Notes: generated by a model from the letters alone, not told the origin. Positions 1-8,261 are shown, numbered from the stretch's first letter. The stretch: DNA of 11,608 bases from JBOGHU01 sp050742255 (GCA_050742255.1 JBOGHU010000094.1:1-11608), one strand, 5' to 3'. Program-made: numbers and translations.

Positions 1-15
1 GCGCTCGGTCTGTCG

Positions 16-99
16 TGTCGGAGGGGGGACTTGAACCCCCACGCCCTTGCGGGCACTAGCCCCTCAAGCTAGCGCGTCTGCCTATTCCGCCACTCCGAC
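16..99 (-). tRNA. tRNA-Leu, anticodon GAG
   Basis: A class II tRNA reads on the minus strand. The acceptor stem GTCGGAG (93–99) pairs with CTCCGAC (17–23), and the discriminator A is at 16. The anticodon stem CTAGC/GCTAG encloses the seven-base loop TTGAGGG, which gives anticodon GAG for CUC and CUU leucine codons. A long variable arm with stem GCCC/GGGC and loop GCAA is typical of tRNA-Leu. The T arm is GGGGG-TTCAAGT-CCCCC. The 3' CCA is not encoded, since the bases after the discriminator are CGA, so it must be added after transcription. The tRNA lies 68 nt downstream of the fmdE-like stop codon. Confidence 0.96.
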
Positions 100-129
100 G
101 GGCACCGGCGGATCCCGGCGCGGCGGACG

Positions 130-135
130 ATTCTA
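130..135 (-). promoter_or_regulatory. Probable -10 element for tRNA-Leu
   Basis: The minus strand reads TAGAAT here, one mismatch from the TATAAT consensus and keeping the key A2 and T6. It stands about 31 nt before the tRNA 5' end, leaving a short leader of about two dozen bases. No good TTGACA-like -35 is visible 16–18 nt further upstream, where the sequence is GC-rich and forms a hairpin. An AT-rich hexamer in such GC-rich DNA is suggestive but not proof. Confidence 0.4.
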
Positions 136-141
136 GCGTGC

Positions 142-166
142 CCGGAGAGGCCAGCCTCAGCTCCGG
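142..166 (-). terminator. Hairpin after fmdE-like gene, possible terminator
   Basis: An inverted repeat begins one base after the stop codon of the FmdE-family gene. CCGGAG (142–147) pairs with CTCCGG (161–166), and an inner AGGC/GCCT stem (148–151 with 154–157) is offset by a three-base bulge. The stem is GC-rich, but no T tract follows on the minus strand. It is therefore not a classical intrinsic terminator, although U-tract-less hairpins are common at actinobacterial gene ends. It may separate the protein operon from the tRNA unit. Confidence 0.4.
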
Positions 167-167
167 C

Positions 168-803
168 CTACGAGCGCCCCGCCGGAGGGGCGACCGGCTC
201 GGTGCCCGCCAGCACCGCCTCGAAGCACGGGAGGCACAGGTCACGGCCCCCGAGCCGGCGGATGCGGGTCTCCGTGGTGGGCTCCTGGCAGGTGGCGCAC
301 CCGACCGAGGGGTCGACACGGGCGCGAGGGGGCACCTCGACGGCGACCTCCTCCACGGCGTACAGGTCCTCGACGGGCACCGACAGCAGGTGCTCGGACC
401 GCTCCTGCTGCTGGGCCCAGAACCGCTGCCGCTCCTCGGGGGTCGCCATGCCGGCTCGCACCCTGGCGAACAGCGCCTCCCACTCCGGCTCCCTGGCTCC
501 CCAGGCACCGGGGCGGGTGCTCACCCGGACGGCACGGCCGTCGGATCGGCGCACGAAGGTGTAGGCGTTCTTGCCGTGGTCCCGGTGGACCAGGTTGCCC
601 TTGCCGAAGGTGCACCCGGTGAGGAACTGCACCGCGTCCACGCCGCACATGTCGGTCTCCACGATGGCCACCACCTCCTCGTCGGCCGAGTGGGGCCCGA
701 TCTCGGCCAGGGCCACCTCGGCGGCGCGGATCCCCATGGCCAAGCCCCGACACATGTGACCGTGGAAGCGGACGACCCCCTCCAGGGTGGACTGATCGAT
801 CAT
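168..803 (-). CDS. FmdE-family zinc-binding protein with C-terminal zinc finger
   Basis: Predicted 211-residue cytosolic protein of the FmdE family, named after subunit E of molybdenum/tungsten formylmethanofuran dehydrogenase; the bacterial homologues have no settled function. Seen: an N-terminal FHGHMCRGLAMGIRA motif (family usually HGHxCPG, here CRG), then ETDMCGVDAVQFLTGCTFGK, the family core with its Cys and Thr-Gly-Cys-Thr segment, and a DHGKNAY motif. The last ~40 residues carry CATC and CLPC pairs separated by about 16 residues, a DksA/TraR-like zinc finger. Length fits the two-part form of the family. I chose the ATG at 803 because GGAGGT precedes it and because the upstream in-frame extension overlaps the end of the permease gene. 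It lies 34 nt after the dppC-like stop and appears last in that operon, yet unlike all five transporter genes it has no frame break. A link to metal or cofactor handling is inference. Confidence 0.87.
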   Translation of the reverse strand: MIDQSTLEGVVRFHGHMCRGLAMGIRAAEVALAEIGPHSADEEVVAIVETDMCGVDAVQFLTGCTFGKGNLVHRDHGKNAYTFVRRSDGRAVRVSTRPGAWGAREPEWEALFARVRAGMATPEERQRFWAQQQERSEHLLSVPVEDLYAVEEVAVEVPPRARVDPSVGCATCQEPTTETRIRRLGGRDLCLPCFEAVLAGTEPVAPPAGRS

Positions 804-807
804 GGCC

Positions 808-814
808 ACCTCCC
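808..814 (-). promoter_or_regulatory. Ribosome-binding site of fmdE-like gene
   Basis: The minus strand reads GGGAGGT four bases before the ATG at 801–803, an almost full anti-16S match. It decides the start at MIDQ over the longer in-frame extension to 905, which would lack such a site. Confidence 0.75.
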
Positions 815-837
815 TCCTCGGGCCTCTCATCGACCCC

Positions 838-1665
838 TCATCTTGGAGCACCGACGGCGACGGGACCACCGCCGCGCACGTGCCGCACCTCGGTGAGCCC
901 GTCACCGGCCAGGTTCATGCCCAGCACCGTGATGCCGGCAGCCAGGCCGGGGAACACCGAGGTCCACCAGGCCACGGCCACGTAGGCCTGGGCGTCGGCG
1001 AGCATCTCCCCCATGACACCACATCACGGTCACCCAACCCCAGGAAGGCCAGGCCCGCCTCGATGAGGACGGCGGTGCCCCCCTGGAACGAGACGTTCAC
1101 CAGGACCACCGCCATCACGCCGGGAAGCAGGTGGTGCGCCAGGATGCGGACGTGCCCGGCCCCCACCGCCCGGGCGCCCTCCACGAAGTCCCGCTCCCCC
1201 AGGGCCAGGACCTCGCCACGGACCAGCCGGGCGGTGGCCGGCCAGAACACCAGGGCGAGGATGACCACGAGGAGCCAGGTGCTGGCGCCGAAGAGCGCCG
1301 CCGCCACCAGCGCCAGCAGGAACTTGGGGATCACCAGGAATAGCTCGAGGACCTTGAGCAGCACATCGTCGACCAGCCCGCCCAGGTAGCCGGCGACCAG
1401 ACCCAGGGCCACACCGACGACGGTGGCGAGGAGGACCGATCCTCCGGCGACCAACAGAGACGTCGACGCCCCGTGCAACACCCGGAGCAGCACGTCGCGC
1501 CCCAGCTCGTCGGTGCCCAGGGGGTGGGCCCAGGAAGGGGGGACCAGAAGGGCCGGGCTGGGCTAGAAGGGATCACCCTCCCACCGCGCCCGCCACCAGC
1601 GCCCAGGAGCCGACCACCGCCAGCAGGGCCAGGCCCACGACCAGGCGCCCGAGCGCCCCCCTCAC
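838..1665 (-). pseudogene. DppC/OppC-type ABC permease, disrupted
   Basis: Inner-membrane permease of a peptide/nickel-class ABC importer. Recognised by HPLGTDELGRDVL near residue 50, several hydrophobic helices, the EAA loop EGARAVGAGHVRILAHHLLP that docks on the ATPases, and a C-terminal LxGMNLAGDGL segment. The GTG start at 1665 overlaps the dppB stop (GTGA). Three lesions break it. After about 30 residues the frame needs one base fewer in the GGG at 1580–1582. An in-frame TAG follows at 1563–1565, where CAG would give DPFQPSPALL. The SWG-to-MLADAQ junction needs one more base in the five-C run at 1008–1012. Repaired, it would encode about 275 residues, a normal length. An internal GTG at 1493 opens a readable segment, but that lacks the N terminus and runs out of frame after SWG. 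Peptide versus metal substrate cannot be told from the permease. Confidence 0.85.
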
Positions 1666-2625
1666 CAGTACCGGACCCTGGGGTCGAGGGCGGCGTAGGT
1701 CAGGTCGGTGGCGAGGTTGGCCACCGACGCCGCCACGGCGGAGACCAGCAACAGCCCCACCAGCACGGGGTTGTCACGGGTGAGGACCGAGTCCAGCAGC
1801 AGGCGGCCCAGGCCCGGCCACGAGAACACGCTCTCCACCAGGATGGTCCCGGCCAGCAGGGTGGCGATCTCGTTGGTCACCACCGTCAGGGGCGGCCCGA
1901 TGGCGTTGGGCAGGGCGTGGCGGAGCAGTCTCCTGCGCTCGGGCACCCCGATCGAGCGGGCCGTGCGCAGGTAGTCCTCCCCCAGCACCTCGATCATGGC
2001 GGTGCGGGTGGTGCGGACGATCAGGCCCAGGAAGATCGTGCTCAAGGCGGTCACGGGCAGCACCAGGTGCCGTCCCAGGTCCGCCAGGCGGGCCAGCGTG
2101 GACTCGGGCGCGGGGATGGATGTCATCCCCCCCGTAGGCAGCCAGCCCAGGCGGACGGCGAGGAAGGCGACCAGCACCTGGGCCACCCAGAACACGGCAG
2201 CGAGTAGACGACGAGGGATCCGACCGAGATGGTGGCATCGACGCGGCTGGCCTGGGGGGCGGCGGCCACCACCCCCAGCGCCACACCACCGACCGAGGCT
2301 ACGAGCAGCGACGTGCCACCCAGGAGGATGGTGGCGGGGAGGCGCCCGAGGATCACCTCCAGCACCGGTCGGCCCTGGACGGCCGAGAATCCCAGGTCGC
2401 CCCGCAAGACCCCGACGAGGTACGACCACGCCTGGTACGGGACGGTTGGTCCAGCCCCAGGCGCTCCCGCAGCCGGGCCAGGTACTCGGGGTCGCCGCCC
2501 GCCGAGCCGGCGAGGGTCAGGGCGGTGTCCCCGGGGGCCAGGCTGATCAGGAGGAAGACGACGACGACCACGGTGGCGAGGAGCACCACCGTGGCCGCCA
2601 CACGCCTTGCCAGGTACCCGAGCAA
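1662..2625 (-). pseudogene. DppB/OppB-type ABC permease, disrupted
   Basis: Partner permease of the same importer. The N terminus reads MLGYLARRVAATVV, then a strongly hydrophobic helix and ISLAPGD, typical of DppB. The C-terminal half has RTTRTAMIEVLGEDYLRTAR, the EAA loop SIGVPERRRLLRHALPN, VESVFSWPGLGRLL and the closing LDPRVRYW. Two breaks each need one added base: near 2441–2445 (LGLDQP to VPYQAWSYL) and near 2195–2197 (YSLP to FWVAQ). Repaired length is about 321 residues, normal for the family. I prefer the TTG at 2625 because DppB proteins start a few residues before the first helix. A TTG at 2688, closer to the binding-protein stop, is the alternative. The gene follows the binding-protein remnant by 66 nt and overlaps dppC by 4 nt. 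Confidence 0.85.
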
Positions 2626-2691
2626 CGACGGCCCTACGGTGTCGAGGGGCTCGCCCCCGTGGGGGCCGTCAGGCTCGGCACCGCACAAGCC

Positions 2692-4045
2692 TCACCCAGA
2701 CGCCCCCCCGGGTGGCTCCGGGTCGCCCTCGGTCGACCAGACCGTGTCGCCGAAGTAGTACCTGGCCTCGGCGTCGGCGAACCCGGTGAACTCGGCGTCG
2801 TGGGCGAAGGGCCCGGCCCCGTCGACCAGGAAGATGACCGGCTGGTCCTCCACGAGGATCCGTTGGATGTCGCCGTACAGCTCCACCCGCTCCTGCTCAT
2901 CGGGCTCCGACGCGGCCTGGGCGAACAACCGGTCGACCTCGGGGTTGCAGTACATCTCTCCGTCGGAGAACGGCACCTCGGCGATGTTGTCGCAGGTGTA
3001 CGCCCGCTTGGTGCCGATGTCGGGATCGGGGGCGTCGGTGAGCTGGCTGTAGCCGAGGTCGAAGTCCTCGTCGATGTAGAGCTTCTTCACCCAGGCCTGG
3101 AACTCCATCTGCTGGAGGTCGAGCTCGATGCCCACCTCACCCAGCTGCTGCTTGAGCAGGTCGGCGGTGCGGGCGAAGCCGGGATCGTAGATGGACGAGG
3201 ACCGGAGGCGGACCCCGTCGGGACCGGGCGTCAGCCCGGCCTCGTCCAGCAGCGCCCGGGCCCTTCCCGACATCCCTCGGGAACCTCGTCACGTCATCGG
3301 TGTAGAAGCGCTCCAGGGTCCGGGTGATGGGGCCGGTGGCCGGCACGCGCACGCCGGGGTAGACCGCCCTGGCGATGAGCTCCCTGTCGATGGCGTAGGC
3401 CATGGCGTGGCGGACCCGCCTGTCGTCGAAGGGCTCCCTCTCCAGGTTGGGGATCAGTCGTACGACGGTCCCGAAGCCCTCGTTGCCCTCCTCGCTCACG
3501 ACCGCGTCGGGCATCGCCTCCACCCGTTCGAGGTCGGGCGCGTTGGGGCTGAAGAGGTCCACCTCGCCGGCCTGGAACGCCTGGAGCGCCTGGGGCTCGG
3601 GGATGATCCGGAACACCACCTGGTCGAGGTAGGGCCGTCCCTCCTTGAAGTAGTCGGGGTTGCGGGCCAGGACTATCCGATCCCCCTGCACCGCCGACTC
3701 GAACTTGAACGGCGCGGTCCCGATCGGCTCCGAGTTGGCGGGGTTGGTGAGGGGGTCTGTCCCCTCGAAGATGTGCCGGGGCAGGATGCCGCCGTTGTCC
3801 TCGTCGACCAGCTTGAGGAAGGGCGCGTACCGTTGCCTGAGGCGGAAGACGACCGTGTTGTCGTCAGGGGTGTCGATCCCTTCGAGGAGGGGGCCGAGGA
3901 CGACCTTGGTGCGCGGGTGCTCCTCGATGAGCACCTGCTCGAAGGTGTACCTGACATCGGCGGCGGTGAAGGGCTCGCCGTCGTGCCAGCGGACGTCTCG
4001 CTCGAGGTCGAAGGTGTAGGTCCTCCCGTCGTCAGACACCTCCCA
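2692..4045 (-). pseudogene. Family 5 solute-binding protein remnant, N terminus lost
   Basis: Extracytoplasmic solute-binding protein, SBP_bac_5 class, for a peptide/nickel-type importer. It begins abruptly at WEVSDDGRTYTF, normally about 80–110 residues inside the protein, so the signal peptide, lipobox and first lobe segment are missing. Then come HDGEPFTAADVRYTFEQVL, NPDYFKEGRPYLDQVVFRI, DLFSPNAPDL, DDRRVRHAMAYAIDRE and a C-terminal lobe ending GDPEPPGGASG. Its first codons are in frame with the preceding ATPase, so one reading frame runs from 4960 to 3137. The frame then breaks at the CCC of 3261–3263: removing one base gives DVGKARALLDEAG and joins the C-terminal 190 or so residues. As written no product could be exported, because no hydrophobic segment lies at or before the fusion point. 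Residual length is about 450 residues, against roughly 500–600 in the family. Confidence 0.87.
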
Positions 4046-4960
4046 GCACCGGGTGCGGAACCGGCACCCCGAGGGCGGGTCGGCGGGGTCGGGCACGTCG
4101 CCGGTGAGCACGATGCGGCGCCGGGCCCGCTCCCGGGCGGGGTCGGGGACCGGCACCGCCGACAGCAGGGCCTGGGTGTAGGGGTGGGCCGGCCGCCGGT
4201 AGACGTCGGCCCGGTCGCCGGTCTCGACGAAGCGGCCCAGGTACATCACCGCCACCCGGTCGGAGATGTGGCGCACGACGGAGAGGTCGTGGGCGATGAA
4301 CACGTACGACAGCGACAGCCGCTCCTGGAGGTCGGCCAGCAGGTTCACCACCCCGGCCTGGATGCTCATGTCCAGGGCCGACACCGGCTCGTCCAGCACC
4401 ACCAGCTTGGGCTCCAGGGCCAGGGCCCGGGCTATGCCGACCCGCTGGCGCTGGCCGCCGGAGAACTCGTGGGGGTAGCGGCCGGCGTGCTCGGGGTCCA
4501 GCCCCACCAGCCCGAGCAGCTCGGCCACCCGCTCCCGGCCCCCGCTCCCCCACATCCCGTGGATCCGCAGCGGCTCGGCCACGATCTCCCGCACCACCAT
4601 GCGGGGGTCCAACGACGCGTACGGATCCTGGAAGACGATCTGGAGGTTGCGGCGGACCTTGCGCATGGCCCCCCCCGACAGCCGGGTGAGGTCGACCCCC
4701 TCGAAGCGCACCGAGCCCGAGGTGGGAGGGACCAGCTGGAGGACGGTCCGGCCCAGGGTGGACGTGCCGCAGCCCGACTCCCCCACCACCCCCAGGGTCT
4801 CCCCGGGGCCCACGTCGAAGGAGACCCCGCTCACCGCCTGGACCTGGCCCACGGCCCGGCCCAGCAACCGGCCGCCGCGCACCGGGAACCGCTTGACCAG
4901 GTCCCGCACCTCGAGCAGTGGCGCCCCGCCCCCCTGTCCGGCCCCCGCCTCAGCGGGCAC
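4043..4960 (-). pseudogene. OppF/DppF-type ABC ATPase, 3' truncated and fused to binding protein
   Basis: Cytosolic ATPase F of the importer. Seen in order: LLEVRDLVKRFPVRGG at residues 15–30; Walker A GESGCGTSTLGR near 80; Q-loop VFQDPYASLDPR; signature SGGQRQR; Walker B LVVLDEPVSALD; H-loop IAHDLSVV; then HPYTQALLSAVPVPDP and GCRFRTRCW of the oligopeptide C-terminal domain. Two faults stand out. The invariant Walker A lysine is threonine (ACG at 4763–4765, where AAG is expected), which in this family would abolish ATP hydrolysis. The reading also passes from RTRCW straight into binding-protein sequence at 4043–4045, losing the last few dozen residues and the gene end. The GTG start at 4960 overlaps the stop of ATPase D by 11 nt. 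Assignment to the family is certain; whether any product is made is not. Confidence 0.88.
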
Positions 4961-6000
4961 GGTGGCGCTCGCCGGCTGCGCCCCCCGCCCCGAACAGCGC
5001 CGTGTCCAGGGGTCCGGTGAGCGCGGTCCAGCAGTGGCAGGCGGTCCGGTGCCCTGCTCGCTCGGTCGGCTCCAGGACCGGCTCCTCCTCCCCGCAGCGG
5101 CCGGAGGCCAGCAGGCAGCGGGGGGCGAAGGGGCAGCCCGGGGGCAGCGCCACCATCGACGGCGGGGTCCCCCCCTATGGGGGTGAGGCGGGCCACGTCG
5201 CCACCGTCGAGGCGGGGCATCGATCCCAGCAACCCCACGGTGTAGGGCATCCGGGGCCGGTCGAAGATGTCGTCGACGCTGCCCTCCTCCACCAGTCGCC
5301 CGGCGTACATCACGACCACCCGGTCGGCCATGTTGGCCATCACCCCCAGGTCGTGGGTGATCAGCACCACCGCCACCGCCGTCTCCTCCGTGAGGCGCCT
5401 GAGGGTCTCGAGGATCTGGGCCTGCACGGTCACGTCCAGGGCGGTCGTGGGCTCGCCGGCGATGATCACCTCGGGGTCGTTGGCCATGGCCATGGCGATC
5501 ATGACCCGCTGGCGCATCCCCCCGACAGCTCGTGGGGGTAGCTGTGGGCCCGGATGGCGGCCTGGGGCATGCCCACCAGGTCGAGGCGGTCCACGGCCCG
5601 CTCCCGCGCCTGGGACCGGCTGGCCCCGCCGTGGACCCGCACCGCCTCGGCGATCTGGGCCTCGACCCTGTGCACGGGGTTGAGCGAGCTCATGGGGTCC
5701 TGGAAGATCATGGCCACCCTGGCTCCCCGGACCCGGTCGAGCTGGTGGTCGGGCATGCCCAACAGCTCCCGGCCCCGGTACCGGGCCGACCCGGCCACCG
5801 AGGCGGTGGGCGGGAGCAGGCCCAGCACGGCCATGGCCGACACCGACTTGCCCGCCCCCGACTCCCCCACCACCCCCAGCACCTCGCCCTGGCCCACCGA
5901 GAAGCTCACACCCCGAACCGCGCGCACCGTCCCCCTCGACGGCGAAGTCGACCGACAGGTCCGCCACCTCGAGGAGCGGAGGTCGACCGGCCGGTGGCAC
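4950..6000 (-). pseudogene. OppD/DppD-type ABC ATPase, disrupted
   Basis: First gene of the importer locus, 17 nt after secG. Segments in three frames assemble into one ATPase: PPLLEVADLSVDFAVEG, VRAVRGVSFSVGQGEV, an intact Walker A GESGAGKSVSAM, Q-loop MIFQDPMSSLNPV, SYPHELSGG-MRQRVMIAMAM, AGEPTTALDVTVQAQIL, LITHDLGVM, and the cysteine-rich tail PPGCPFAPRCLLASGRC. Frame breaks lie in C runs: 5931–5935 (one base too many), 5518–5523 (one too few) and 5169–5175 (one too many). Repaired length is about 349 residues, normal. The Walker B aspartate is glycine (GGC at 5455–5457, AGEP where ADEP is expected). The GTG at 6000 fits the domain start but has no clear ribosome-binding sequence, so secG readthrough or coupling is possible. 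Confidence 0.88.
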
Positions 6001-6017
6001 CGGTGGAGCCAGGCCCG

Positions 6018-6248
6018 CTACTGGAGCCTCAGGGCCAGGATCAGGGTGGTGAACGAGAAGACGATGGCCACCACCACGGTGATGCGATCGAGGTTGCGCT
6101 CCATCACCGTCGACCCCGCCGCCGAGGCGCCCACCCCCCCGCCGAACATGTCGGACAACCCCCCGCCCCGGCCGCTGTGCAGCAGGATCAGCAGCAGCAT
6201 CAGCAGCGAGACCACCACGTGGACCACGACGACAGCGGCGGTCAGCAC
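6018..6248 (-). CDS. secG: Preprotein translocase subunit SecG
   Basis: A 76-residue membrane protein of the SecYEG channel that assists export through the cytoplasmic membrane. Two hydrophobic helices are visible, about residues 3–23 and 54–73. They are joined by a loop with HSGRGGGLSDMFGGGVG, which matches the Gly-rich GKGGGLxxxFGGG segment of SecG. Length is normal for the family. The GTG start at 6248 is preceded by GGTGAG at suitable distance. It follows tpiA by 54 nt, the standard actinobacterial order, and the transporter locus starts 17 nt after its stop. No frame problem is seen. Confidence 0.92.
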   Translation of the reverse strand: MLTAAVVVVHVVVSLLMLLLILLHSGRGGGLSDMFGGGVGASAAGSTVMERNLDRITVVVAIVFSFTTLILALRLQ

Positions 6249-6302
6249 GGTGGTCTCACCCCCAGGGCAGCCGGACTCGGAGCGCCGATCCTACCAACGT
6301 CC

Positions 6303-7094
6303 CTACCTACGTGCGTGGGCGCCCTTGACGATCCGGGAGAAGTCGTCGGGGTCGAGGGATGCCCCACCCACCAGGGCCCCGTCGATGTCGGGCTCGGCCA
6401 TCAGCTCGGCGGCGTTGGTGGGCTTGACCGACCCCCCGTACTGGATCCGGATCCCCGAGGCCGCTGCCTTGCCGTGGCTCTGGGCCACCGCCTCCCGGAT
6501 CGCCGCGCACACCGCCTGGGCGTCGGCCGGAGTGGCGTTGCGGCCGGTCCCGATGGCCCAGACCGGCTCGTAGGCGATGACCATCCCCCCGGCCTGGGCC
6601 GAGGCCACCCCGCCGAGGCCGGCCCGCACCTGGGTCGAGACCCGCTCCTCGGTGGCCCCCGCCTCCCGCTCCTCCAGGGTCTCCCCCACGCACATGATCG
6701 GGGTCATGCCGGCGGTGAGGACGGCCCGGACCTTGCGGTTCACCATCTCGTCGGTCTCGGCGAACAGCGCCCGGCGCTCGGAGTGGCCGGCGATGACGTA
6801 GGCGACGTTGAGCTTGGCCAGCATGGCCGGGCTCACCTCGCCGGTGAAGGCCCCCTTCGGCTCCCAATGGCAGTGCTGGGCGCCCAGCCCCACGGGGATG
6901 TCGTCGGCCTCCAGCACCATCTGCACCGAGCGCAGATCGGTGAAGGGGGGGTGCACGGTCACCTCCACCGCGTCGTAGTCGGCCGCCTCCAGCAGGTACG
7001 ACAGCTTCTGGACCGTCGCCATGGCCTCGAAGTGGTTGTGGTGCATCTTCCAGTTGCCGCTGATGAGCGGCTTGCGCGTCGCCCCCTCGGCCAC
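6303..7094 (-). CDS. tpiA: Triose-phosphate isomerase
   Basis: Cytosolic (beta/alpha)8 enzyme that interconverts dihydroxyacetone phosphate and glyceraldehyde 3-phosphate. Catalytic residues are all present: Asn and Lys in SGNWKMH (residues 10–16), His in AGHSERR, Glu in AYEPVWAIGTG, and phosphate-binding QYGGSVKP and GALVGGASL near the end. Length is 263 residues, slightly above the usual 250. I chose the GTG at 7094 because GAGGAGGG stands 5 nt before it and the first strand follows at once. An upstream extension would run through pgk. The start lies one base after the pgk stop codon. A seven-G run at 6945–6951 is read in frame (HPPFTDLR), which is useful when judging the transporter frame breaks. 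Confidence 0.96.
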   Translation of the reverse strand: MAEGATRKPLISGNWKMHHNHFEAMATVQKLSYLLEAADYDAVEVTVHPPFTDLRSVQMVLEADDIPVGLGAQHCHWEPKGAFTGEVSPAMLAKLNVAYVIAGHSERRALFAETDEMVNRKVRAVLTAGMTPIMCVGETLEEREAGATEERVSTQVRAGLGGVASAQAGGMVIAYEPVWAIGTGRNATPADAQAVCAAIREAVAQSHGKAAASGIRIQYGGSVKPTNAAELMAEPDIDGALVGGASLDPDDFSRIVKGAHARR

Positions 7095-7095
7095 T

Positions 7096-8261
7096 TCAGC
7101 CCTCCTCGGGCCCCACGTCGGGGCGGTCCGGCCCGTCTGGGGCATTGGGCGCCCGGCGTAGCGCGGCCAGGCCGGGCAGGTCGCCCTGCTCCAGCAGCTC
7201 CAGCGACGCCCCCCCGCCGGTGGACAGATGGTCGACCTCCCCGGCCAGCCCGAACGACGCCAACGCCGCCGCGCTGTCGCCCCCGCCCACCACCGTGAAC
7301 CCCCTGGCGCCGGCGACGGCGTGGGCCAACGCCTCGGTGCCGTCGGCGAAGCGGGGGTCCTCGAAGACCCCCATGGGGCCGTTCCAGAAGACGGTGGCGG
7401 CATCGGCCACGGCGGCGGCGAAGGCGGTGGTGGTGGTGGCGCCGATGTCGAGCCCCTTCCAGCCGTCGGGGACGTCGGGGTCGCAGCGGCGGACCTCGCC
7501 CCCGGCCTCGGGCCTTCCGATCTCCCCCCCCGGGCCCAGGGCCACCACGTCGTCGGGCACCGCTACGCGCGTCCCCGCCCGGGCCAGCAGCGACCTGCAC
7601 GTCTCGACCTGGTCGGCCTCGAGCAGGGAGTCACCGGTGGTGTGTCCCTCCGCAGCCAGGAAGGTGAAGCACATGCCCCCGCCGATGAGCAGGCTGTCGA
7701 CCACCTCCAGGAGGGCTTCGATGACCCCCAGCTTGTCGCTCACCTTGGCCCCCCCGAGCACTGCGACGAAGGGGCGGGCCGGCGAGGTCCGCAGCCGGAC
7801 GAGCACCTCCACCTCGCGGGCCAGCAGCCGGCCGGCGGCACTGGGCAGGCGGGCGGGGGGGCCCACGATGGAGGCGTGCGAGCGGTGGGCGGCGCCGAAG
7901 GCGTCGTTGACGTAGGCGTCGTGGCCCTCTGTCAGGCGGTCGACGAAGGCGGCGTCGTTGGTGGTCTCACCGGGGTCGAAGCGCAGGTTCTCCATCAGCT
8001 CCACCCCGGGGGCGACCTCGGCCAGGCGGGCCCGCACCGGCTCCATCGAGTACCGGTCGTCGGGGCGACCCTCGGGTCGCCCGAGGTGGCTGCAGGCAGT
8101 GACGTGGGCTCCCCGGTCCTCCAGCCACTCGATGGTGGGCAGGGCGGCCCGGATGCGGAGGTCGTCGGCGATGCGCCCACCCTCCAGGGGGACGTTGAAG
8201 TCGGCCCGCACGAGGACCCGCCGCCCCCGGAGGGAGGGCAGGTCCTCGAGCTGGGGCAGCC

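Noticed and set aside
16..99. tRNA-Leu as an integration site for a genomic island covering the transporter
   Set aside because: No integrase and no repeated tRNA 3' end were seen in the window, and the tRNA is intact.
3137..4960. ATPase–binding-protein fusion as a new functional protein type
   Set aside because: The binding part lacks its N-terminal lobe segment, signal peptide and, beyond a frame break, its C-terminal third; the ATPase lacks its catalytic lysine. Damage is a simpler explanation.
1996..5020. Long plus-strand open frames (1996–3327 and 3191–5020, 443 and 609 codons)
   Set aside because: They are antisense to the transporter genes, have repetitive Gly/Arg/Pro/His-rich composition and no domain; in very GC-rich DNA such open antisense frames are expected.
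5532..7298. 588-codon plus-strand open frame
   Set aside because: It runs antisense across ATPase D, secG and tpiA, which are firmly identified, and its product has low-complexity composition.
7425..7440. Run of ACC codons in pgk as a contingency repeat
   Set aside because: Four copies of a 3-base unit cannot shift the frame and are too short to suggest phase variation; the gene is otherwise normal.
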